From NCBI RefSeq assembly GCF_002925905.1, contig NZ_PRDB01000002.1, positions 248,001 through 312,000 on the forward strand: a stretch of DNA of 64,000 nt, read 5' to 3'. The position numbers and the translations under genes were made by a program. The notes beneath the pieces were generated by a model that was not told the origin of the DNA, did not search any database, and was given only the letters and a program-made list of their open reading frames with translations. Of the stretch, positions 1-10,200 are shown one piece after another; the first letter of the stretch is position 1; every line of letters starts with the position of its first letter. This stretch comes from Klebsiella michiganensis. GTDB taxonomy: Bacteria; Pseudomonadota; Gammaproteobacteria; Enterobacterales; Enterobacteriaceae.

Positions 1-763
1 CCTGCCGCAGCAATTGGTTAACCTGTTTTAGCAGACTGCCCATCTCCGGCAAACGCTGCCCCTGATGAGCGAGCTGCTCCTGCAGTAACCCATTAAACAG
101 CGCGCGCAGCAATAGGGCCGCCAGAACGCCATTATCACCTGCTCGTGTGACATCCAGACAATAAAACGCCAGATCGTTTTCTGATAGCGGCGCAATATCG
201 AGCACGAGCCCTGGCTTATCGACAGAGACAAGCTGGCGATAGTGAATACGGCAACGCGACATCTCCTGCTGCACCGGCGGCTGGAGCTCCTGAAGCAGCC
301 TCGACGCCGCGCTAGGATCGCTTACCAGCGCATCCCAGTCCTCAAACAGGCGCTCTTCTTCTTCGACACGCGAATTAAACATATTGGGATAGAGGCAGGC
401 ATACACGGTTTCTCGCAGGCGATCGAAATCTTTAACCGGTTTGAGCAGGATATCCTGAACGCCCAGGCGCAACGCTTTGGCGATGTCCGCCATGTTTTCC
501 GTCGCTGAAATCATCAGAATCGGCAACTGCTCGCCCTGGTTACGTACATGTTCTACCAGCTGCAGTCCGTTCATTCGCGGCATGGAGATATCGCAAATCA
601 TCAAATCGGGTTTTGACTCCGCCATTTTTTGCAGTGCATCTATACCATCTTCCGCCTGTACGATGGTCGCACCAAGTGAAGCTAACCAGGTGTGCATAAG
701 AGAGCGGAAAACGGGTTCGTCTTCAACTATCAGAATCTGTTTTCCCGCCAATGGCTGCGTCAT
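1..763 (-). CDS. rssB: RssB, response-regulator adaptor for RpoS proteolysis (partial)
   Basis: RssB binds sigma-S and delivers it to ClpXP in the cytoplasm. About 254 of the family's roughly 337 codons are present; the C-terminal part lies beyond the left window edge. The protein opens MTQPLAGKQILIVEDE, a receiver-domain start. The phosphoacceptor Asp falls at residue 58 (LMICDISMPRMNG) and a conserved Lys sits in LLKPVKD. The PP2C-like output domain begins after about residue 130 and continues through LRALFNGLLQEQLAH to the edge. The ATG at 763 matches the family N-terminus. rssA lies 80 bp upstream on the same strand, as in the E. coli rssAB pair. Identification is firm; only the missing end is uncertain. 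Confidence 0.95.
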   Translation of the reverse strand, partial: MTQPLAGKQILIVEDEPVFRSLMHTWLASLGATIVQAEDGIDALQKMAESKPDLMICDISMPRMNGLQLVEHVRNQGEQLPILMISATENMADIAKALRLGVQDILLKPVKDFDRLRETVYACLYPNMFNSRVEEEERLFEDWDALVSDPSAASRLLQELQPPVQQEMSRCRIHYRQLVSVDKPGLVLDIAPLSENDLAFYCLDVTRAGDNGVLAALLLRALFNGLLQEQLAHQGQRLPEMGSLLKQVNQLLRQ

Positions 764-843
764 GATCTCTCCCCTGACTGACGATAATTTAATAGTGGCA
801 TGATATTCACGCTACCGCCTGTCAGAATTTACTTAAGTATGCA

Positions 844-1752
844 TCAAATGCGCTCCACGGGGGTACGCACTAAAGGTAATAGTTCATCCATTTTCTTTTC
901 CACTGCCAGATGTCCGGCGGCGATAGCTTCGCCGGCCCGGTGGAAATCAAGCGTGGAGATTTGCGGGCAAAAGGGCTGAATCAGGATATCAGGCGGGTCG
1001 CCCGCCATACGATTTCGCTTGAGGCGATTCTCCAGAACCTGAATTGACGTCGACATGATTTCCATCGCCGTTGGCGCCCTCGTCGCCCGACGTGACGTCA
1101 TACGCGCCAGGCGCGTGCGCAGCCGTGAATGCCACGAAAAATCTTCCTCGCTCTCCGGACGAGGCACCTCCATTGACAGCAAATCCTGCTGCATCAGATG
1201 CGCATCGTGCTGCAAATCAACGGCAATGACGATATCTGCGCCCATGGCGCGAGCCAGAGACACCGGCACGGGGTTAACCACCGCGCCATCCACCAGCCAG
1301 TAGCCATTATGCATCACCGGCGCCATCAAACCCGGCATACTGCAGGACGCACGGATCGCCAGATGCAGATCCCCTTCCGTAAACCACAGTTCACGACCGG
1401 TGCTTAAATTCGTTGTGACCGCCGCGAAAGGACGTTCGCAGCGCTCGATCTCGCTGACGGGCATGAGTTTGCGGTATTGACTAAACACGCGCTCGCCCCG
1501 CAGCAGGCCACCCCGTTGCCAGGAGAGATCCATTAACTTCAGTACGTCCCAGTTACTAAAGGAGCATACCCATTTCTCCAGGGCCGGAAGCCGATTGCAG
1601 GCGTACGCCGCTCCGACCAGCGAGCCAATGGAGCACCCTGCGATAACATCGACGTCGATACCCGTCCGCCGTAAGGCATTAATCACGCCGATATGCGACC
1701 ACCCGCGAGCGGCGCCAGCCCCTAACGCCAGGCCAATTTTAAGCTTTCTCAT
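844..1752 (-). CDS. rssA: RssA, patatin-like phospholipase family protein
   Basis: A 302-residue patatin-fold protein, the upstream partner of rssB; its substrate is not established. The glycine-rich oxyanion region GLALGAGAARGWSH is near the N-terminus, the nucleophile elbow is GCSIGSL, and the second dyad residue lies in VDGAVVNP. No signal peptide is evident, so a cytoplasmic location is likely. The ATG at 1752 (MRKLKIGLALG) is preferred over an in-frame start 11 codons further out, because family members begin with MRKxKIGLALG. rssB follows after 80 bp on the same strand, consistent with one transcript. Identification is strong, molecular function remains inferred. Confidence 0.93.
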   Translation of the reverse strand: MRKLKIGLALGAGAARGWSHIGVINALRRTGIDVDVIAGCSIGSLVGAAYACNRLPALEKWVCSFSNWDVLKLMDLSWQRGGLLRGERVFSQYRKLMPVSEIERCERPFAAVTTNLSTGRELWFTEGDLHLAIRASCSMPGLMAPVMHNGYWLVDGAVVNPVPVSLARAMGADIVIAVDLQHDAHLMQQDLLSMEVPRPESEEDFSWHSRLRTRLARMTSRRATRAPTAMEIMSTSIQVLENRLKRNRMAGDPPDILIQPFCPQISTLDFHRAGEAIAAGHLAVEKKMDELLPLVRTPVERI

Positions 1753-1864
1753 GAGTACCGAAACATATCCTTCCACTCCGGGCATGGCATCATCGCCATA
1801 CCTCAGTTAACATAATGCGCTTTGGCGGCGTAGCGCCGTCTTTCTTTTTCCTGTGGAGGCCGTT

Positions 1865-2323
1865 TTGTCGCCATTATGCCCCTGTGGCAGCGCTCTGGAG
1901 TATAGCTCATGTTGTCAGCCTTATCTGGCTGGCGCGCAGCTGGCGCCAGATCCGTCACAGCTGATGCGCTCCCGCTATAGCGCGTTTGTTATGAAAGACG
2001 CCGACTATCTGATTAAAACCTGGCACCCCTCCTGTCAAGCGCAGCAGTTTCGCGCAGACCTGGAAAACGGTTTTACCCGCACACAGTGGCAGGGTCTCAC
2101 CGTCTTTGCCGCCGAGACGGGCAAGAACCCGGATGAAGGCTTTGTCAGCTTTATCGCTCGTTACGCTGACGATAACCGCTCCGGAGCCATTATTGAACGA
2201 TCCCGATTCTTAAAAGAAAACGGACAGTGGTATTATATTGACGGCACGCGACCGCTAATCGGTCGTAACGATCCCTGCCCTTGCGGTTCAGGTAAAAAAT
2301 TTAAAAAATGCTGCGGTCAGTAA
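1865..2323 (+). CDS. ychJ: YchJ, UPF0225 family protein with two SEC-C zinc motifs
   Basis: A small protein of unknown function. Cys-rich SEC-C type motifs sit at both ends: [13 protein letters not shown] at the N-terminus and [13 protein letters not shown] at the C-terminus, both probably zinc binding. The middle ([18 protein letters not shown]) is an NTF2-like fold typical of UPF0225. A TTG start at 1865 is chosen because a clear GGAGG lies at 1855-1859 with 5-nt spacing. It gives 152 residues, the usual length; the in-frame GTG at 1853 would overlap that ribosome-binding site. The gene is divergent from rssA and precedes purU by 42 bp on the same strand. Confidence 0.9.
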   Translation: MSPLCPCGSALEYSSCCQPYLAGAQLAPDPSQLMRSRYSAFVMKDADYLIKTWHPSCQAQQFRADLENGFTRTQWQGLTVFAAETGKNPDEGFVSFIARYADDNRSGAIIERSRFLKENGQWYYIDGTRPLIGRNDPCPCGSGKKFKKCCGQ

Positions 2324-2365
2324 GCCAGCAGCAGAAATAGCAAACACTACAGGATTTTCCCCGCG

Positions 2366-3208
2366 ATGCATTCACAACAACGTAAAGTACTGCGCACTAT
2401 TTGCCCTGATCAGAAAGGCCTCATCGCGCGTATCACTAATATCTGCTACAAGCACGAACTGAATATCGTGCAGAACAATGAGTTTGTTGACCACCGAACC
2501 GGCCGCTTCTTTATGCGCACCGAGCTCGAGGGTATTTTCAATGATTCAATCCTGCTGGCGGACCTCGACAGCGCGCTGCCGGAAGGTTCAATTCGTGAAC
2601 TCAATCCAGCAGGGCGCCGCAGGGTCGTCATTCTGGTCACCAAAGAGGCGCACTGCCTCGGCGATCTGCTGATGAAAGCTAACTACGGCGGCCTGGACGT
2701 AGAAATCGCCGCCGTCATCGGCAATCACGAAACGCTACGCTCACTGGTTGAACGGTTTGATATCCCCTTCCAGCTGGTGAGCCATGAGGGTTTAACTCGC
2801 GAAGAGCATGATAAACAGATGGGCGACGCGATCGCCGCCCTTGAGCCGGATTACGTTGTGCTGGCGAAATACATGCGGGTGTTGACCCCAGAGTTTGTCT
2901 CTCGTTTCCCGAATAAAATTATTAATATTCATCACTCATTCCTGCCGGCTTTTATCGGCGCGCGTCCGTATCACCAGGCCTATGACCGCGGGGTGAAGAT
3001 TATTGGCGCCACCGCACACTACGTGAACGATAATCTGGATGAAGGCCCAATCATTATGCAGGACGTCATTCACGTCGATCATACCTACACCGCGGAAGAT
3101 ATGATGCGCGCTGGCCGCGACGTCGAGAAAAACGTTCTGAGCCGCGCGCTGTATCAGGTTCTTGCTCAGCGGGTATTTGTTTACGGTAACCGGACGATTA
3201 TTCTTTAA
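2366..3208 (+). CDS. purU: Formyltetrahydrofolate deformylase PurU
   Basis: PurU hydrolyses 10-formyl-tetrahydrofolate to tetrahydrofolate and formate, supplying formate to PurT for purine synthesis and balancing one-carbon pools. The 280-residue product has the usual length. An ACT regulatory domain occupies about residues 1-85 (LRTICPDQKGLIARITN). The formyltransferase domain follows, with the catalytic histidine region NIHHSFLPAF and the aspartate in NLDEGPII. The ATG at 2366 gives the conserved start MHSQQRKVLRTICPDQ. The gene is the last before the tyrosine tRNA promoter. Nothing unusual was seen. Confidence 0.96.
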   Translation: MHSQQRKVLRTICPDQKGLIARITNICYKHELNIVQNNEFVDHRTGRFFMRTELEGIFNDSILLADLDSALPEGSIRELNPAGRRRVVILVTKEAHCLGDLLMKANYGGLDVEIAAVIGNHETLRSLVERFDIPFQLVSHEGLTREEHDKQMGDAIAALEPDYVVLAKYMRVLTPEFVSRFPNKIINIHHSFLPAFIGARPYHQAYDRGVKIIGATAHYVNDNLDEGPIIMQDVIHVDHTYTAEDMMRAGRDVEKNVLSRALYQVLAQRVFVYGNRTIIL

Positions 3209-3288
3209 TCTCAGGGAAATGAATTGATTAGCTTTGCACCTTTACGGATAAAAAGCAGGCAAACAGCTTCATTTCCCTAAAGGAATGC

Positions 3289-3316
3289 TTTACAGGGGCG
3301 TCTCATTTGATATGAT
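3289..3316 (+). promoter_or_regulatory. tyrTV tRNA promoter
   Basis: A -35 TTTACA at 3289-3294 and a -10 TATGAT at 3311-3316 are separated by 16 bp. They are followed by a GC-rich discriminator (GCGCCCCGC), the hallmark of stable-RNA promoters under stringent control. It lies about 50 bp before the first tRNA-Tyr and closely resembles the well-studied E. coli tyrT promoter. Confidence 0.85.
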
Positions 3317-3364
3317 GCGCCCCGCTTCCAGCAGGAAGCAGGCCAGTAAATAGCATTACCCCGT

Positions 3365-3449
<85 letters not shown>

Positions 3450-3625
3450 TTCTTTACCACGTTGTTGTGGTAATACCGATGAACGTAAACGATGTTTGCA
3501 CTTATCGGGAAGGGTGAGAATCTTCGACCAAGGTTCGAGTCGAGCGAAAGCGAGACAACGTTGCCGCAGGCAACGGCCCGAAGGGTGAGGAGCGAAGCGA
3601 CGAATAATCCTTCCCCCACCACCAT
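3450..3625 (+). repeat. rtT-type repeat 1, spacer between tRNA-Tyr genes
   Basis: This spacer repeats the tRNA 3' end (AATCCTTCCCCCACCACCAT) at its right edge, 3606-3625. It carries the core GTTGCCGCAGGCAACG, found also in the two repeats downstream of the second tRNA. It is the diverged copy. In E. coli tyrT, units of about 178 bp built the same way are processed into rtT RNA. Whether an RNA or a small peptide is made here cannot be read from the sequence. Confidence 0.75.
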
Positions 3626-3659
3626 CTCTCAGCTTGACCTCAAAATTTGAATTACCCCT

Positions 3660-3744
<85 letters not shown>

Positions 3745-3745
3745 T

Positions 3746-3920
3746 CACTTCCATGTCGTATTGAATTCACACTTCGCTCAGTGCCCCATATCCATCCCAT
3801 GCGGGAAGGATGAGAAGCTTCGACCAAGGTTCGATTCGAGCGGAGCGAGAAAGCGTTGCCGCAGGCAACGACCCGAAGGGCGAGGCGCAACGCGCCGAGT
3901 AATCCTTCCCCCACCACCAT
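3746..3920 (+). repeat. rtT-type repeat 2 (175 bp)
   Basis: First of two directly adjacent, almost identical 175-bp units after the second tRNA-Tyr. It ends with a copy of the last 19-20 nt of the tRNA (AATCCTTCCCCCACCACCAT). Inside is the stem GTTGCCGCAGGCAAC. This is the Klebsiella counterpart of E. coli rtT repeats. Confidence 0.8.
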
Positions 3921-4095
3921 CACTTCCATGTCGTATTGAATTCACACTTCGCTCAGTGCCCCATATCCATCCCATGCGGGAAGGATGAGAAGCTTCGACT
4001 AAGGTTCGATTCGAGCGGAGCGAGAAAGCGTTGCCGCAGGCAACGACCCGAAGGGCGAGGCGCAACGCGCCGAGTAATCCTTCCCCCACCACCAT
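3921..4095 (+). repeat. rtT-type repeat 3 (175 bp)
   Basis: Second tandem copy, differing from the unit at 3746-3920 at one position that I could see (GACTAAGG instead of GACCAAGG). It again ends with the tRNA 3'-terminal sequence. Near-identity of adjacent units suggests recent duplication or gene conversion. Confidence 0.8.
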
Positions 4096-4194
4096 CACTT
4101 CCTTGCAGTACCTCAGCAAAATCAAATTATCAAAACCGTCTTAGTTAGCTCTTTTATTTCTCCAGAACTGATTCTGTATTTCTGCCATATGTGC

Positions 4195-4267
4195 CCCGGC
4201 GGCGCTACGCTTGGCCGGGCTACAGACTGCATGCCCTTGTAGCCCGGCCAAGCGTAGCGCCGCCGGG
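4195..4267. repeat. Perfect 30-bp inverted repeat (REP/BIME-like) between tyrV and narI
   Basis: The left arm, 4195-4224, starts CCCGGCGGCGCTACGC and the right arm, 4238-4267, is its exact reverse complement; the loop is 13 nt. The GC-rich arms and the convergent intergenic position fit a REP/BIME-type palindrome as seen in Klebsiella genomes. It separates the tRNA transcript from narGHJI and could block read-through or protect the narI mRNA end. Confidence 0.7.
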
Positions 4268-4283
4268 AGCAGACCGCACAAAT

Positions 4284-4308
4284 GAAAAACCCTGCCGCAG
4301 CAGGGTTT
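4284..4308 (-). terminator. Rho-independent terminator of narGHJI
   Basis: On the minus strand a 9-bp stem AAACCCTGC / GCAGGGTTT with a 4-nt loop is followed by a run of T. It begins about 20 bp after the narI stop codon. Confidence 0.85.
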
Positions 4309-4327
4309 AGCTTTACTCGAAATAGAA

Positions 4328-5005
4328 TTAGCGACGGGCGCGAACAATCTGGTATTTGCGCGTCAGGTACTCCACCGGCGCGCTCCAGATATGCACCAGA
4401 CGGGAGAACGGGAACAGCACAAACAGCGTCATGCCCAGCACCAGGTGCACGCGGAAAATAAACGCCACGCCGTCCAGGTGCGAAGATGCTCCGCCGTGGA
4501 AGGTCACCACCGACTGCGCCCAGCCGACCAGCTTCATCATTTCGCTACCGTCCATATGCTGAGCGGAGAACGGAATAGTCAGCAGGCCCAGGGCGCACTG
4601 CACCATCAGCAGGGAGAGGATCAGAATATCCGCTCCGGTGGTGGTGGCGCGCACGCGCGGGCTCAGCAGACGACGTTTCAGCAGCAGCAGACCGCCCACC
4701 AGCGTCATCACGCCGCAGGCGCCGCCCGCAATCATCGCCATCTTCTGCTTCACGTCGACCGGCAGGAAGGATTCGTACATCCAGTGCGGCGTCAGCATAC
4801 CGAGAAAGTGACCGGCAAAGATCCCCAGAATCCCGATATGAAACAGGTTCGAAGCCAGATTCATCCCTTTACGGTCCAGCATCTGGCTGGAGGCCGCACG
4901 CCAGGTATACTGCCCGTAGTCATAACGCAGCCAGCTTCCCACCAGGAACACCGTACCGGCGATATACGGATAGATGTCAAAGAAGAACATATTCAGGAAG
5001 TGCAT
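4328..5005 (-). CDS. narI: Respiratory nitrate reductase A gamma subunit (cytochrome b) NarI
   Basis: Membrane anchor of nitrate reductase A. It oxidises quinol on the periplasmic side and passes electrons through two b hemes to NarH and NarG on the cytoplasmic side. At 225 residues it has the family length. Five hydrophobic segments can be followed, starting with [20 protein letters not shown]. Likely heme ligands are the histidines in [18 protein letters not shown] and, near the C-terminus, in VTFHGG and RVHLVLG. It is the last gene of narGHJI; its ATG shares one base with the narJ stop, pointing to translational coupling. A terminator follows. Confidence 0.97.
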   Translation of the reverse strand: MHFLNMFFFDIYPYIAGTVFLVGSWLRYDYGQYTWRAASSQMLDRKGMNLASNLFHIGILGIFAGHFLGMLTPHWMYESFLPVDVKQKMAMIAGGACGVMTLVGGLLLLKRRLLSPRVRATTTGADILILSLLMVQCALGLLTIPFSAQHMDGSEMMKLVGWAQSVVTFHGGASSHLDGVAFIFRVHLVLGMTLFVLFPFSRLVHIWSAPVEYLTRKYQIVRARR

Positions 5006-5715
5006 TATTGCTGTCCTCCGTTAGAGATATTCAAATATTGCGGGGCAACGGCTCCGGCAAAACGACGCTGGTGAGCGGAGATCTCCGACTCGCCGCAGCC
5101 CTGATCGGCAAAGAATTTCACCTGTTCTTCTTCCCAGACGGCGTCCAGCGCCTGCGGCGTATCGTCGCGGGCTTCATCGGCGATTTTTTCCGCCACTTTC
5201 TGGCTATCGACCTGCGCGTTAGCCAGCTTGAGCAGCAGCTCAAACAGCGCCACGTAGCCGCTCTCGCGCTGCTGCAGGCGAGCGCTGAGCAGGCCGAGAA
5301 TCGGCGCGACGTCCTGCAATCCGCCGAGCGCTTCCGCTTCCGGCAGCTGCGCCAGATACTCCAGGTACAGCGGGAGATGATCCGGCAATTCGCGGCTATC
5401 CAGCTGCAGACCGTGGCGCTCATACTGCGCCATCAGGTCAACCATTGCCTGGCCGCGATCGCGGGATTCGCCGTGCACGTGCTCAAACAGCAGCAGCGAG
5501 GTCGCGCGGCCGCGATCGAACAGTTCGCTATAGCGAGACTGCGCGTCCAGCACATCCTGAGCGGTCAGGTCACGCAGGAAAACGCTCAGCTTATGGGCAT
5601 CCTCCGGCGCGAGCTTTTCCGAAGCGGCGATAGCGTCAAACAGCTCCTGCTGATGCTGCCATAAGGCAGCGTCAGGGTACTCGAGAAGGCGCGACACAAT
5701 GACGAGTTCAATCAT
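5005..5715 (-). CDS. narJ: Nitrate reductase maturation chaperone NarJ
   Basis: NarJ is a cytoplasmic chaperone of the TorD/DmsD type. It binds apo-NarGH, holds it off the membrane until molybdenum cofactor and Fe-S clusters are inserted, and is not part of the final enzyme. The 236-residue all-helical product is typical ([18 protein letters not shown] at the N-terminus, followed by the [17 protein letters not shown] signature). The ATG at 5715 overlaps the narH stop by 4 bp and its own stop abuts narI. This tight packing fits stoichiometric assembly of the complex. Confidence 0.96.
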   Translation of the reverse strand: MIELVIVSRLLEYPDAALWQHQQELFDAIAASEKLAPEDAHKLSVFLRDLTAQDVLDAQSRYSELFDRGRATSLLLFEHVHGESRDRGQAMVDLMAQYERHGLQLDSRELPDHLPLYLEYLAQLPEAEALGGLQDVAPILGLLSARLQQRESGYVALFELLLKLANAQVDSQKVAEKIADEARDDTPQALDAVWEEEQVKFFADQGCGESEISAHQRRFAGAVAPQYLNISNGGQQ

Positions 5716-7247
5716 GGGTGCGGCTCCGTTTTGCTGGTGACGTCGATAGCATCGATACGGCGGCTGTTAAACAGATTGAACTGGCTGTCAGAACCGTGGC
5801 AGCCGTCGCCGAAGGTAAAGCCGCAACTGTTTTTCTCCGGGAAGGCGTCGCGGGCCTGCTCGCGGTGGCTGCTCGGCACCACGAAACGGTCTTCGTAGTT
5901 AGCGATAGCCAGATAGCGATACATCTCCTGCGCCTGGGCTTCAGTGAGGCCTACCTCTTCCAGCGCCCGGGTATCCAGTACGCCGTCGACGGTTTCCGCG
6001 CGTTTGAAGTGGCGCATCGCCAGCATGCGTTTCAGCGCCAGCAGCACCGGCTGGGTATCGCCCGCGGTCAGCAGGTTGGCCAGATACTGAACCGGGATAC
6101 GCAGGCTTTCCACGTCCGGCAGAATACCGTTGCTGCCCAGTTCCCCCGCGTCGGCGGCCGACTGAATCGGCGACAGAGGCGGCACATACCAGACCATCGG
6201 CAGGGTGCGATATTCCGGATGCAGCGGCAGCGCCAGCTTCCAGTCCATCGCCATTTTGTACACCGGCGACTGCTGGGCTGCGTCGATAACGCCCTGCGGC
6301 ACGCCGTCTTTCAGCGCTTGCTCAATCACTTTCGGGTCGTTCGGGTTGAGGAACACGTCCAGCTGACGCTGATACAGGTCTTTCTCATTCTCCGTGCTGG
6401 CGGCATTTTCAATGGCGTCCGCGTCATACAGCAGCACGCCGAGGTAGCGAATACGCCCCACGCAGGTTTCCGAGCAAACGGTCGGCATCCCGGATTCGAT
6501 ACGCGGGTAGCAGAAGATGCACTTCTCCGATTTCCCGCTCTTCCAGTTGAAGTAGATTTTCTTGTACGGACAGCCGGTGATGCACATACGCCAGCCGCGG
6601 CACTTGTCCTGGTCGATCAGTACGATGCCGTCTTCTTCACGTTTGTAGATGGCGCCGCTCGGGCAGGTCGCCACGCACGCCGGGTTCAGGCAGTGCTCGC
6701 ACAGACGCGGTAGATACATCATGAAGGTGTTTTCGAACTGGCCGTACATCGCCTTCTGCATGTTCTCAAAGTTCTGGTCTTTGGCGCGTTTCTCGAACTC
6801 GCCGCCCAGAATTTCTTCCCAGTTTGGACCGCTGGTGATTTTATCCATCCGCTGGCCGGTGATCAGCGAGCGCGGGCGGGCGATCGGCTGGTGTTTGCTT
6901 TCCGGCGCGTTGTGCAGGTTCTGGTAGTCGTAGTCAAACGGCTCGTAGTAGTCGTCGATGCCCGGCAGATGCGGGTTAGCAAAGATTTTACCGAGCAGCA
7001 TCGCGCGGTTGCCCATGCGCGGCTGTAGCTTGCCGTTGATCTTACGGATCCAGCCGCCCTTCCACTTCTCCTGATTCTCCCAGTCGTTCGGGAAACCGAC
7101 GCCCGGTTTACTTTCAACGTTGTTGAACCACGCGTACTCCATACCCTCGCGGCTGGTCCAGACGTTTTTACAGGTGACCGAGCAGGTATGACAGCCGATG
7201 CACTTATCGAGATTCAGCACCATGCCGACTTGTGAACGAATTTTCAT
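5712..7247 (-). CDS. narH: Respiratory nitrate reductase A beta subunit NarH
   Basis: The electron-transfer subunit between NarI hemes and the NarG molybdenum site, cytoplasmic face of the membrane. It has 511 residues, the normal length. Cysteine groups for four clusters are visible: CIGCHTCSVTCKNVW near residue 16, CEHCLNPACVATCPSG, CRGWRMCITGCPYKK and CIFCYPR with later partners. The Trp in CRGWRMC replaces a cysteine and marks the [3Fe-4S] cluster. Start and stop overlap narG and narJ by 4 bp each. Nothing is missing. Confidence 0.97.
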   Translation of the reverse strand: MKIRSQVGMVLNLDKCIGCHTCSVTCKNVWTSREGMEYAWFNNVESKPGVGFPNDWENQEKWKGGWIRKINGKLQPRMGNRAMLLGKIFANPHLPGIDDYYEPFDYDYQNLHNAPESKHQPIARPRSLITGQRMDKITSGPNWEEILGGEFEKRAKDQNFENMQKAMYGQFENTFMMYLPRLCEHCLNPACVATCPSGAIYKREEDGIVLIDQDKCRGWRMCITGCPYKKIYFNWKSGKSEKCIFCYPRIESGMPTVCSETCVGRIRYLGVLLYDADAIENAASTENEKDLYQRQLDVFLNPNDPKVIEQALKDGVPQGVIDAAQQSPVYKMAMDWKLALPLHPEYRTLPMVWYVPPLSPIQSAADAGELGSNGILPDVESLRIPVQYLANLLTAGDTQPVLLALKRMLAMRHFKRAETVDGVLDTRALEEVGLTEAQAQEMYRYLAIANYEDRFVVPSSHREQARDAFPEKNSCGFTFGDGCHGSDSQFNLFNSRRIDAIDVTSKTEPHP

Positions 7248-10200
7248 TTTACGCTCTCCTGTACCTGGTCGTTACCTTCGCCATCTAACCAGTTAATATT
7301 CTTCATCTTACGTACCACCACGAACTCATCGCGGTTCGACCCTACCGTGCCGTAGTAGTTAAAGCCGTAGGCCAGCTGGGCATAGCCGCCGATCATATGG
7401 GTCGGCTTCGGCGTAATACGGGTCACGGAGTTGTGGATCCCGCCGCGCTGCTCGGTGATCTCGGAACCCGGCAGGTTTACGATACGCTCCTGGGCGTGGT
7501 ACATCATGGTCATCCCGGCCGGCACGCGCTGGCTGACCACCGCGCGGGCGGTCAGCGCGCCGTTGCTGTTGAACACCTCGATCCAGTCGTTATCCTCAAT
7601 CCCCAGATCTTTGGCGTCCGCTTCGCTCATCCACACAATCGGCCCGCCGCGCGATAGCGTCAGCATCAGCAGGTTGTCGCTGTAGGTGGAGTGAATACCC
7701 CACTTCTGGTGCGGCGTCAGGAAGTTCAACGCCTTCTCCGGGTTGCCGTTGGATTTCGCCCCCATCACCGTTTTCACCGAACGGGTATCAATTGGCGGAC
7801 GATAGACCAGCAGGCTTTCGCCGAAATCACGCATCCACTGGTGATCCTGATACAGCTGCTGGCGGCCGGAAAGCGTACGCCACGGGATCAGTTCGTGAAC
7901 GTTGGTGTAGCCGGCGTTATAGGAAACGTGCTCATCTTCGAGTCCGGACCAGGTCGGGCTGGAGATAATTTTGCGCGGCTGGGCCTGAATATCGCGGAAG
8001 CGGATTTTTTCCTCTTCTTTATTCGTCGCCAGGTGCGTATGGTCGCGACCGGTAAATTCGCTGAGCGCCGCCCAGGCTTTCACCGCCACGTGGCCGTTGG
8101 TCTCCGGCGCCAGGGTCAGGATCATCTCTGCCGCATCAATTGCGGTGTTAAGCATCGGCTGGCCTTTCGCCGGGCCGTCCGCTTTGGTGTAGTTGAGCTT
8201 GCGCAGCAGATCCATTTCGCTCTGGGTATTCCAGGCGATGCCTTTCCCGCCGTTGCCGATTTTCTCCATCAGCGGGCCGATAGAAGTGAAGCGTTCGTAT
8301 GTCGCCGGATAATCGCGCTCGACGGTCAGAATATGCGGCGCGGTTTTCCCAGGAATCAGGTCACATTCGCCTTTTTTCCAGTCCTTAACGTCCAGCGGCT
8401 GCGCCAGTTCGGCGGCGGAGTCGTGCTGGATAGGCAGCGTCACCACGTCGGTCTCTTTGCCGAGGTGCCCCACGCAGACTTCAGAGAATTTCTTCGCGAT
8501 ATCTTTGTAGATATCCCAGTCGCTTTTCGATTCCCAGGCCGGGTCGACGGCGGCTGATAGCGGATGAATAAACGGATGCATATCCGAGGTATTCATGTCG
8601 TCTTTTTCATACCAGGTGGCGGTCGGCAGCACGATGTCGGAATAGAGGCAGGTGCTCGACAGACGGAAATCGAGTGTCACCACCAGATCCAGCTTGCCGT
8701 CGAGACCGTTGTCTTTCCACTCCACTTCTTCCGGCTTCACGCCGCCCTGCTTACCGAGATCTTTGCCCTGAATACCGTTTTCCGTACCCAGCAGGTACTT
8801 CAGCATGTACTCGTGGCCCTTACCGGAAGAGCCCAGCAGGTTAGAACGCCAGATAAACAGGTTGCGCGGATGGTTTTTACCGTTTTCCGGCTGCTCTGCG
8901 GCAAAGCGAATGGAACCCTCTTTCAGGGATTTGACGGTGTAATCGACCGGCGTCATGCCCGCTTTCTTCGCCTCTTCCGCGATGCGCAGCGGGTTGGTGC
9001 CCAGCTGCGGCGCCGACGGCAGCCAGCCCATACGTTCAGCGCGCACGTTGAAGTCAATCAGGTGGCCGCTGTAGCGGGATTTATCCGCTAACGGCGACAG
9101 CAGTTCCTGTGCGGTCACGGTTTCGTAGCGCCACTGGCTGGAGTGGTTATAGAAGTACGACGTGCTGTTCATATGACGCGCCGGACGCTGCCAGTCGAGA
9201 GCAAACGCCAGCGGCTGCCATCCGGTCTGCGGACGCAGTTTTTCCTGGCCGACATAGTGCGCCCAGCCGCCGCCGCTCTGACCGACGCAGCCGCAGAAGA
9301 TCAGCATATTGATAAGACCGCGATAGTTCATATCGAGGTGGAACCAGTGGTTCAGACCGGCGCCGACGATAATCATCGAACGGCCGTGGGTCTTATCGGC
9401 GTTATCGGCAAACTCCCGCGCGGTACGGATAATGTGCGCCCGGGAAACGCCGGTGATTTTCTCCGCCCACGCTGGGGTATACGCTTTGACGTCATCGTAG
9501 CTGCTGGCGCAGTTTTCATCGCCAAGACCGCGATCCAGACCGTAGTTCGCCATGGTCAGGTCGTAGACGGTGGTGACCAGCACGCTAGAGCCATCGGCCT
9601 TCTGCAGGCGTTTGACCGGCAGTTTGTGCAGCAGCACGTTTTCCAGCTCGACTTTATTAAAGTGCTCGGTGCCTTCGCCGCCAAAATACGGGAAGCCGAC
9701 GTTGGCGATATCGTCGTGGCCGCCCAGCAGGCTCAGGCGCAGCTCAACGTCTTCGCCGGTTTTGCCGTCGCGCTGTTCCAGGTTCCACTTGCCTTTGTCG
9801 CCCCAGCGGAAGCCGATAGAGCCGTTCGGTACGGTGATTTCGCCCTTCTCATCAAAAGCGACGGTTTTCCATTCCGGGTTCGTTTCCTGACCTAATGCAT
9901 CCACCAGGTCAGCCGCGCGCAGCATGCGGCCCGCCGCGTAATAGCCGTCGCGCTCTTCAAGCATCACCAGCATCGGCATGTCGGTGTAGCGGCGCACGTA
10001 ATCGGTGAAATACTGGCTAGGTTTGTCGAGATGGAACTCGCGCAGCATGACGTGGCCCATCGCCAGCGCCATCGCCGCATCGGTACCCTGCTTCGGCGCC
10101 AGCCACAGATCGCAGAGCTTGGCGATTTCGGCGTAGTCAGGGGTGATGGCAACGGTTTTGGTACCTTTGTAGCGCACTTCGGTAAAGAAGTGGGCATCCG

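Noticed and set aside
5718-6713. Long plus-strand open frame (331 codons) opposite narH
   Set aside because: It lies wholly antisense to a conserved gene, has an Arg/Val/His-rich composition typical of reversed GC-rich codons, and shows no recognisable domain.
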